Assembly (NCBI GenBank): GCA_031841125.1
Contig: JAJSSI010000012.1
Coordinates: forward strand, 248,001-312,000
Source of the DNA: Acanthococcus lagerstroemiae
Lineage: Eukaryota; Arthropoda; Insecta; Hemiptera; Eriococcidae
Length of the DNA stretch: 64,000 nucleotides
Direction of reading: 5' to 3'
Shown one piece after another: positions 56,489 to 64,000 of this stretch. The notes beneath the pieces were generated by a model. It was not told where the DNA came from, searched no databases, and saw nothing but the letters and a program-made list of their open reading frames with translations. Position 1 is the first letter of the stretch; every line of letters begins with the position of its first letter. The position numbers and the translations under genes are program-made.

Positions 56489-57038
56489 AGCTAGTTAGAA
56501 GCGTTGCTAGTTGATAAACAGGATTGTATTATTTTCCAACAGAAGTGATCAATTTGTATTCGTGTATTGCTGTCAACACAATTGGTGCGGCGTAATCTAA
56601 AAAAGCAACACGTTTTCAAAAACCTCACCTTGTTAAGTCTAATGGACGCACCGAATGAATTATACCCATGATGTACACTTCTCGATGCACAATTGAATAC
56701 ATGGAATAATTTTGCGAGTATGTAATTATTGATAACAGAGACAAAAAGCCGGCTTCTCACTAGCCATCACCTGTTCAAACGGGCGAGTACTTCGCTCAGC
56801 TAGTCAGTACTAGCTCAAAAAGTTGAGCCAGTCGCAACTTTTGATCAGTAGCTCCATCACTCGCTAGCGAGTGGCCGATGTCCTGCTAGCGGTCGTTCAC
56901 ACACGCTTCTTACTCGCTTGCCAGTTACTAGCGCGTTATGTACTCGCTCGTGTTAACGAGCCTTAAACTACGCTTAACGGCTATCTGGTTCGATGTGTAT
57001 CTATAAACTATCTCACAGTTTCTGTTTCCAACTTCCAA
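56489..57038. repeat. ACTCGCT / GCTAGT word region (right part of the hAT target)
   Basis: Many CTAGT, GCTAGC and ACTCGCT words occur at 56,770-56,960, ending CTCGTGTTAACGAGCC, which resembles a DNA-transposon end. It continues the 47,794-48,120 region interrupted by the hAT. No gene seen. Confidence 0.5.
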
Positions 57039-57309
57039 CAGGGCTGCCAGATCTACGTCTTTGGTCGTAGATCTACGGCTTTTTCATCAGCCATCCCGAT
57101 GGGCAAAATAACTGTCGATCGACACTTCGACAGCCGGCAATTGCCGACAAATCGACAAAAATGCAGTAATTTTGCGGAATTAATGAGAAAACGCATTTCG
57201 TCAACGGCGACGGTGTTCGACATCACTTTTTTGACGGTAACAGACAGTACTCGACCAGGATCGACAGAACGGAGACACCCGAACATATCCGATAGGTTCA
57301 CACAACGAT

Positions 57310-59285
57310 GAAGGAAGATCTGAGATAATGTAAATTTCGAAAAAGTCGTTAGTCTTATCTCTTATTGCATCATTCGATTCGTGTGTCTGACAGTTCTTGG
57401 CTAGTTTTTAACAAGTTAGAGTTTTCGCTGATAATTTGAATTTTGAATAAGTGCATTGTTATTGTTAATTTGGATCTTCAATAGTGGTCCTGCAGTTCTA
57501 ACTTTTTGGGAAAAGGAGTATACAAGTAAGTGTGGTAAGTTAAGGTCGCGTCGGTGATGTTAGCGCTTACGTCTAACTGGTTCAATGTGTAGTGGTAGTC
57601 CATCAGTAACCGGCATTTCGGCGACTTAGCGTCGGCGTTTCAAAGTTGATGTTTGATGGTTTCAGAAAGCGATTGTGTCGTGCGTTTCTCTGCTTTGGCG
57701 TATTGAATGGTGTAATTTATAGGTAAGTTATGTCATTTCTATGTCATCTAATGTAATATTCAGTTACTAATTATTCCAGGAGCAGATCAACGTGGTGGGG
57801 GAAGATTGCGAAAATTCTCTCTAGGCTGGCCCACCCGCTGTTTAAAAGATTTCTGCTTGGCCATTTGGACCCCGTATTTCAAAATTTATGTGTGTGCGCG
57901 CGGGACTGTTGGAGGTTTTTGGTTTTTGAGTAAATCCAGTCCGCAACGAGGGCATTATCAGAGAACTAGGGCGAGTAGAAATAGCGCATGCATCTACCAA
58001 AAGTAAAGAACAGATCTTATAAGACGAGTGCTAAAACATATAAACTGTGCCTGACCATACAACGCTTCAGCAGGTGTGTAGGTCAAAACAGGGAAATTAG
58101 TCCAGTCCTTAAGAATGTTCTGCCAGAGATGCCTCCTAGTAAGTCAACACTACCTATGCTACTTTAATACAACATTTGATAGGATAAATTTGTTTAGTAT
58201 CTTATGCAAGTACAAAGTATGTATTTGTGAGCATGTAAGAAATTTGGAAGAAGATTTCCTTCTGGAAGATGTACCCTTCATGTAGGTTCATGTAGAGTAC
58301 AATAATCTCATTGAAATTTTGTTCATTTTCTCCAGATAAGTTTTATTTCTTTTTACAGTTAATATTGCTTGCCTGGTCACCGACACATCCCCAGTCTTTT
58401 TCTCCCATCATGACTCCCCCCCCCCCATCACGGCCCTCCTCCTTTACCTCAACCACCACACACAGGCCAGAATTTACATCTCAGGTCTTTATCTAGGCGG
58501 TTCCAAGTAGTAAGTGGCCCTGGATTGGGACTACTGATGGGAAGACAGTTGTTGTCTGGTAGAGGACTGTAAGGGGTTGCCATGGTAGAGAAAGCGAGAG
58601 CGAGAGAGAGAGAGTGGTGATGGAGCGGTGATGGAGCGATTATAGTGGGAGAGAAGCCGGCCGTGGTTCTGTAGCGGGTTGTAATTTTGAAGGGATCTGT
58701 GGTGAGAGCGAGTGATTGTGTTAGGGAGCTGTTGTGTGGAAGGGATCGGGAGGAGTGAACCTGTGGTTGAGGAGAAGATCCATGCAGGAGAGGCTTAAGT
58801 GAGTTCTCGATGTGATGACGGGTAATTTCGGGGAAATTCTCCTTTAAAAAACTGGCGGTAACCTGAGACCTTTAATACTTCTCCCCTAATTGGTAGGACC
58901 GAGAACTGTATATCTAAGATTATTATTAACCCATCGTTTTCTTCTGACAGCTGTACCCATATGACATATGGCGATGCACGCATGCCAAATTGGCCCCGGA
59001 ACACAGCACTCCCTATCCCGAAAACGCCCCGAATGGGCCTGCGTCAGAATAGGGTAGAATCTAATAATTTCATTAAGATTACTTTGTCTTCTCCAGCTGA
59101 TATTTATTTATTTTTACAGGTAATATTGCTCACGTGGCCATCGACGCTACCGATAGACTTGGAAATCATGATGGTCAACTGACTACTTTGGCATCATTAT
59201 AAGACTTGAAATTTTCCTTAACTTTTTGTTTATTTTATTATTTTACAGCCATTGACATACAACCGAATTTTGCGTATTTGTTACA
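57310..59285. other. Non-coding interior with microsatellites and a duplicated ~90-bp segment
   Basis: A segment ending TTTTTACAGTTAATATTGCT lies near 58,300-58,390 and again, diverged, near 59,066-59,155 (TTTTTACAGGTAATATTGCT). It also contains a poly-C run (58,419-58,427), a (GA)n stretch (58,590-58,612) and a GGAG/GTGG-rich stretch. Open frames have no recognisable motifs. Confidence 0.5.
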
Positions 59286-59289
59286 AATT

Positions 59290-62180
59290 TAATGCGCCCA
59301 TCTTCGGGCATAGGCCTTCCCTACTCGTTTCCACCGGTCCCTGCCCCTCCCGTCCCTCCCCCAGGCAACTCCGGCATGTTGCCTAATTTCGTCAACTCAG
59401 CGGGTGGCAGGTCTCCCTACCTTTCTTTTTCCATCACTGGGTATCCAATCGAGAACTTTTCTTTCCAATCTTTTACCTTCCTCCCTGGCAACATGTCCAG
59501 CATAGTCAAATTTCAGTTTTTTTCATTACATATGTACAGTCCCAAACCATTGATTTTGCCCTTACCAATGTATTAGTTAGCCGGCCCCTCTTTTTACTCC
59601 AATCATCGCCCTCTCCATTGCCAATTGAGAGTACTGCTTAATTTTTTATTTTGATTTTCGGTTGTGGTCCAAGTTTGAGATCCATACAGTAGTACTGGTA
59701 AAGTGCATGACTTCCAACCAAATTTTCTTCTTCATTTTCAGTGGCATTTTATTTTTGAAAACATTTTTCAATGCCCAAAAGCTTTTCCATGCTTGCGTTC
59801 GTTTTTTTTTACAATTTCTTTTTCTGACTTGTCTTTAAAAGAGATAATTTGTCCCAGGTATGTTGTGCTATCTTCAATTCTAATTTTGTTGCCGTCAATC
59901 ACTATGTCTTGACTGAATTTTGTGTTGGATAATAATAATACCGTTTTATTCGTATTTATAGTTAATCCCTCTTTGCCACATTGTAGGGTTAGTTCGGTTA
60001 CCATAGTTTGCATCTCTCTTGCGTCCTGAGAAATTAAAGCCACATCATCAGCAATTCTCAAATTGCTGAGCCATTCACCGTTTATTTTTATTCCTTTTTG
60101 TTCCCAATCCAAATTTTGAAAAATATCCTCTGACAAGCTATTGAAGAGATTCGGGGAGAGGGGGTCTCCCTGTCTAACTCCCCTTTCAATTTTAAACGTT
60201 TTCCCTGTTTTGTCCAGCCGCACTCTCCCGCTGTTATTCTTGTACATTCCTTTTATAATTTTGATCACTTTCTCTGAGATTCCCTGTCGAATTGGGGCTC
60301 CCCAGAGTGCGGAATGCGGATAGATAAATAGAATCAAAATCTGTTTGAAAATATATAAATAGCAGGTATGGTTGGTTATATTCCCTAGTTTTTTCTATTA
60401 ACTAACCAATTATAAATAACTGGTCAGTGGTTGATCAATTTTTACAAAAGCCAGTCTGTTCCGGACCTTGACATTCGTCTAGTTGTGTGTATATTCCGGT
60501 TTTCAGTACCTAGTTTGCCAAAAATCTTTCCAATATTTGAAGTTAGACTTATGTGTCTATAATTGTTTATATCATTTGTATCCCCCTTTTTGAAAAATAA
60601 AATTATTTCGGGAAAGCTCCATTGGGATGGAGTTGTTTCTTTTTCTAAAATCAAATTGAAAATTTTTGTCAGAGTTGGTGTTAATTCTTCTGCAAAATTT
60701 TGAGTTCATAATTCCCCATCTTATCTGGACCCATTGCTTTAGTAGGATTTAATTTCCTCAAGATGGACAAGATTTAATTTTCTAGAAATGTGGTACTATT
60801 TCTTTATTATTCATTTCCATGAGAATATCTACTACTTGTTCTTTTTGGTCTTTGCTATATAGTTCCGTATAGAATCTTTTCCCTGTCAAAAACAAATTTA
60901 GCTTCTCTGTTTTTAATTTTTGGGATGATAGCTTGGTCCTGAAAAACTTCGCGTTTCGCTTTCTTCACTAAACCTGATTGTTTTATAACTTCGTACATTG
61001 TGTTTATATCGTGTGTGTGAGTATCCTTTTTAATTGCCTTTTTAACAGTTTTCCTCAGTTCAGTTAAATCTGTCTTTTCCTTTAAATCTTTGTTTAATTT
61101 TGTAGCCAACAAATTTCTTCTATCGCATAATGATATGATTTTGTTTTTTCAGATATTTTGTTTGTTATGGAGCCTTCAACTTTTTTTTCGCTAAATTTTT
61201 CAAAAACCATTTTAACTGTTTTTTCAATTTTGTCATATAAGACCTGCATCGAACAGGAATCATTCCAGTTAACCTTTTGCAGCTCCCTTCCCATATACCT
61301 TTGTGCTTCCTCAACTTTCCCATTGAGAATCATGCTTTTACTAGGTTTATTTGTTTTAATATAGTTATTGATTTTTGTTCTTCTTGGTATCCCAATTTTC
61401 ATTCGTAATAGCCTATGGCCTGAGGGAAATTCAAACTGGTCACATCTAGACACGTCTGACACTATTTTCAAGTCGCTTACTATCAATTTCGTTTCTGGTA
61501 GTGCCGTGTAGTGCTAGCCAGGTCCATTTCTTATTTTTTCTCTTTTCGAAGAAGGAGTTAGCTACTTTCAATGAATTATTTTCTGTAAAGTTCAACGTAC
61601 GTACATTGACCATTCCTGTTTAGAGTTTCTCCTGTACAAAATTTACCAATAGTACTATAACATTCGGGGTCTACATGTTTGCCTAGCTTGGTATTGAAGT
61701 CTCCCATAATTACATTGTAGTATTCCTTCTCCGCGTCAAAAGTAAGTATTTTGTAGCACTTTATAAAAGTTTTCAGTTTCTTTTATATCTGCCTGCGGGG
61801 GCGTAGATTTGAATTATCAAAAGATTTGTATTTTTTCCCCCCGATATTTAATTTTATCAAACTTATCCTATCTGAGATACCTTTGATTTGAGTAATTTTT
61901 TTTACCCAATTTTTATATTTAGTACATAGAAACCAGTTCCTCTGAACCCTTGGTATGACCGGAGTAAAAGAAGTAGTGACCGTTCTTCTTTTTCAGAAAT
62001 TTCCCCCCCAGGATCCGTGTTTCCGAAAGTCCGATGATGTCAAACTGTAATTTTTTTATATTTCTTTCGAATTCAAAGATACGATCACTACCGGCTAAAC
62101 CTTGGGTATTAGGTACATGTAAAAATGTTTAATTTGGTTTTCGGCTTACCTTTATAAACGCGCGACTTTTTTTCCATTTG
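59290..62180 (-). pseudogene. RTE-clade retrotransposon remnant with endonuclease and reverse transcriptase
   Basis: On the minus strand, from right to left, the order is: an AP-endonuclease-like part (FDIIGLSETRIL near 62,035 and VIMGDFNTKLG near 61,710), a linker (61,486-60,855), palm start (SQWSFPEIILFFKKGDTND, 60,654-60,442), palm core (RGVRQGDPLSPNLFN and LRIADDVALIS, 60,337-59,768), TTYLGQIISFKDKSEKEI, and the C-terminal DYAGHVAREEGKR, then GRPATR, stop, VDEIR and VGKAYARRWAH ending at 59,292. Order and motifs fit RTE. The frame changes several times, and the TRW motif carries TGA. It is a different, less decayed family member than those at 21-39 kb, with the ADD box intact. Confidence 0.8.
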
Positions 62181-62640
62181 AGGGGGTGGCGCCCGATGGA
62201 GACGAGTAGGGGGACACGCGAAAGTTCAGCCCCGCAGTTGCCGCAATCCGTATTGGGGCTCTAGTATACTGAAAATGTCTAAAATTTCATATTTGTTATT
62301 TTCTGGATATTTGTATTATTTTTAATATACATTGATTGAAAGAACTCTTACTTATTTTTCATTTTGTATGTATTAGAGTAAGCAATTTTAAAGGAGACGC
62401 TTCTCAGCAGATTGAATCGTGTTTAAGTTATTCATAAGCACAAATAGCTTGTCGGAGCTGGGGGAGGGCTGAAGCCCCCAGCAAAATTCAAAATGAGAAG
62501 CATAAAAAAAATGTAGTACTTTACCACACCTTTTTTTGTGAGTTTTAGGGGAATTTTCAGAAGACTGGAAGGACTTTTACGAGATGGGGAGAAGGCTAAA
62601 CACCCTCACTTGCGCCTCTGGAGCTGGTGTAGTACTGAAA
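62181..62640. other. Interval without recognised gene
   Basis: AT-rich stretch between the RTE 5' end and the TCGAAATGTCGG minisatellite. A G-rich word (GGAGCTGGGGGAGGGCTG) lies near 62,456. Nothing else was recognised. Confidence 0.4.
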
Positions 62641-62689
62641 ATAATTGAAAACGATGGGGAATGCAATTATCAAATTGTCGGACTGTCTG

Positions 62690-62895
62690 TCAAAAAATGT
62701 CGGCATACCCGTCGAATTGTCAGTCTGTCAAAATGTAGGTCTATCGAAATATCGGTATGTCTGTCGAAATGTCGATCTATCGAAATATCGGTATGTCTGT
62801 CGAAATGTCGGTCTATCAAAATATCGGTATGTCTGTCGAAATGTCGGTCTGTCGAAATGTCGGTATGTCTGTCGAAATGTCGACACGTCTGTCGA
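62690..62895. repeat. 36-bp minisatellite, about five copies
   Basis: The unit TCGGTATGTCTGTCGAAATG with TCGATCTATCGAAATA repeats from about 62,728 to 62,890 with few changes. All six frames stay open through it because the period is a multiple of three, which explains the repetitive open frames here. It lies in the right subterminal region of the 57,039-63,567 element, where TCGAC and CGAAAT words continue to 62,995. Confidence 0.85.
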
Positions 62896-63567
62896 AGAAA
62901 TGCAACCGGCGGTGCAGTCAAGCTGCTTTCTGATTGGTCAGTGTTCGACAATTCGACCGTCGAAATGAGCAGAATTCGACACTGTCGAAATAGTGTCGGT
63001 ACTTGCCGATCGGGATTGAAATCCTACGGCTTTTTCTACGGCTTAGGAGGGAATCTACGGGTTTTCGGCTTTTTGAATTTTTTGTTTGCCTGCAGTTATT
63101 TATTCACAATTTACAACACAGTTGCATGGATCAGGAATCCGAAATAAAATTAATACTAAACCTAATTTTTAATGCCTACAACTCTGCTGAAGTTGTACTT
63201 AGCATCAGAACTTGCACTACAAAACAGGGAACATATTTCAGCTTGACAGTATGTGTTTCTACTGGTTGACTTACAGACATAAGAGAAAAATTTTGAGAAT
63301 TATTATGAACGGGTACAACATATAATTAAAATCAAAAGTTGTAAAAAATGATAATGAACCAGTTGCCCTCTATTATTATTTGAGGCGAAATGACTGGAAA
63401 GTGCGAGTGATTATTCCTATTTCACAGATATGCAAACTGCAATGCAGAATAATGGTAAAATGCGCGACACTAGCGTTACTATACGTCTACGGGTTTTCTA
63501 CGTCTTTTTTCCTGACATCCATAAACGAATATCTCCGGCTTTCTCATGAAATAATCTGGCAGCCCTG

Positions 63568-64000
63568 CTCTTGGAGCATCTAACTGACGGCTGATTTTCT
63601 TCAGCAGATCATTCTCCACTGCTTCTGAAGCTCTTCTTTTTTGAATTTGACGTGCTGCCCCGGATGCTGAAGTTGAGGAACTACTTAAAGACAGTTGGGA
63701 ATCAGTACTCTCGACATTGTCCACGTCTATCATAGAGTCATTAAATTCGGAGACATCTGAGGAAGGTGCCGGTGATAATGGGAGTGTTCCCTGCAAACAT
63801 AAAATATAAGATTCACTAAATAGTAATGAGAATGTGTGAAAATTTTTCAAAGATCAGGTCTCACAACTATAATACTCACATTCATATTGCTATATGACAG
63901 TTCATTAGTATCTTGGTCGTCTAGAAACATTAATTTATCGAAGTACCACAGTTGTGTTTCGTATACTTCTTCAGTTCCTGCTCCTGACTTCTTGCTTTGT
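63568..64000 (-). pseudogene. MADF-type DNA-binding protein gene, interrupted by a transposon and cut by the window edge
   Basis: The exon entering from the right edge (63,880-64,000) reads KKSGAGTEEVYETQLWYFDK and LMFLDDQD, the C-terminal part of a MADF domain. It joins in phase 0 (GTGAGT donor, TTTGCAG acceptor) to an exon starting at 63,791: PLSPAPSSDVSEFNDSMIDV, a serine-rich stretch, then AVENDLLKKISRQLDAP. The frame then runs directly into the transposon end at 63,567, so the coding exon is disrupted. A BESS-like helix may begin at ENDLLKKISRQL. The MADF N terminus is beyond the edge. Confidence 0.65.

Larger units (their letters stand above)
57039..63567. mobile_element. 6.5-kb hAT-like element with ends CAGGGCTGCCAGA, no clear target duplication
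   Basis: CAGGGCTGCCAGAT at 57,039 is mirrored by ATCTGGCAGCCCTG-type sequence ending at 63,567. Both subterminal regions carry repeated CTACGGCTTTTT / CTACGT words and an ATCCCGATNGGCAA word (57,094 and 63,009 in inverse). The flanks (CTTCCAA and CTCTTGG) do not duplicate, so the ends may derive from two copies or a rearrangement. The interior has no hAT transposase; it is filled by RTE remnants and minisatellites. At the right end it cuts a MADF-type coding exon. Confidence 0.6.

Noticed and set aside
62584..63147. 187-codon open frame with SVCLSKCRSIEI repeats as a cysteine-rich repeat protein
   Set aside because: The period is 36 bp, and frames on both strands stay open through it. This is what a minisatellite with a period divisible by three gives by chance.
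1..64000. CRISPR arrays, operons, tRNA or rRNA genes
   Set aside because: Tandem repeats here lack the repeat-spacer structure, genes have spliceosomal introns, and I saw no tRNA cloverleaf or rRNA core sequence.

Overview
The window is eukaryotic nuclear DNA, very probably from an arthropod and plausibly an insect. It is AT-rich, its coding segments have spliceosomal introns with GT..AG borders and matching phases, and it is packed with transposon families common in insect genomes: P/THAP9, hAT, pogo/Tigger, PIF/Harbinger, SWIM-YqaJ and RTE-clade non-LTR elements. I see no recognisable single-copy host gene, no rRNA or tRNA, no CRISPR and nothing prokaryotic. The exact taxon cannot be set from this sequence alone. 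Left part, 1-8.6 kb: a broken ZMYM1-like hAT gene (three exons with intact splice sites and three in-frame stops), a 3'-truncated SWIM-zinc-finger/YqaJ-nuclease gene, and the C-terminal part of a P-element transposase split by a 1.76-kb inverted-repeat element. That inserted element carries a small AT-hook protein gene and a 204-bp tandem repeat. Next come GC-rich hairpins and a minisatellite built on the word GTCGGCTTC. Middle-left, 10.2-16 kb: a 346-bp satellite of about 16 monomers with a seven-monomer higher-order period. It is followed by foldback elements, microsatellites and a small hAT MITE with a clean 8-bp target duplication (19,826-20,003). Middle, 20.2-40.7 kb: a composite tandem array of 5.53-kb units (three direct units plus one partial inverted copy). 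Each unit combines a degenerate ~110-bp tandem repeat, a decayed RTE-like reverse transcriptase and a fragment resembling a hAT end. A CACTA-type MITE sits in the inverted copy, and the paralogous units supply its empty site. Right part, 41-48 kb: a P/THAP9 transposase gene with several lesions, Myb/SANT and MADF-type DNA-binding exons, a pogo fragment, and two PIF/Harbinger transposase fragments on opposite strands. 48,121-56,480: an 8.36-kb hAT transposon with matching ends and an 8-bp duplication GTCTGAGG. Its six-exon BED-finger transposase is interrupted by a nested 3.83-kb pogo/Tigger element with TA duplications, and removing that insertion restores the hAT reading frame. 57.0-63.6 kb: a second hAT-like element (ends CAGGGCTGCCAGA) inserted in a MADF-type coding exon and containing a decayed RTE retrotransposon with endonuclease and reverse transcriptase remnants. 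The MADF gene runs off the right edge. The window therefore shows a nested history of insertion, tandem amplification and decay. The most informative sites are those where a paralogous empty site or a restored reading frame proves an insertion.
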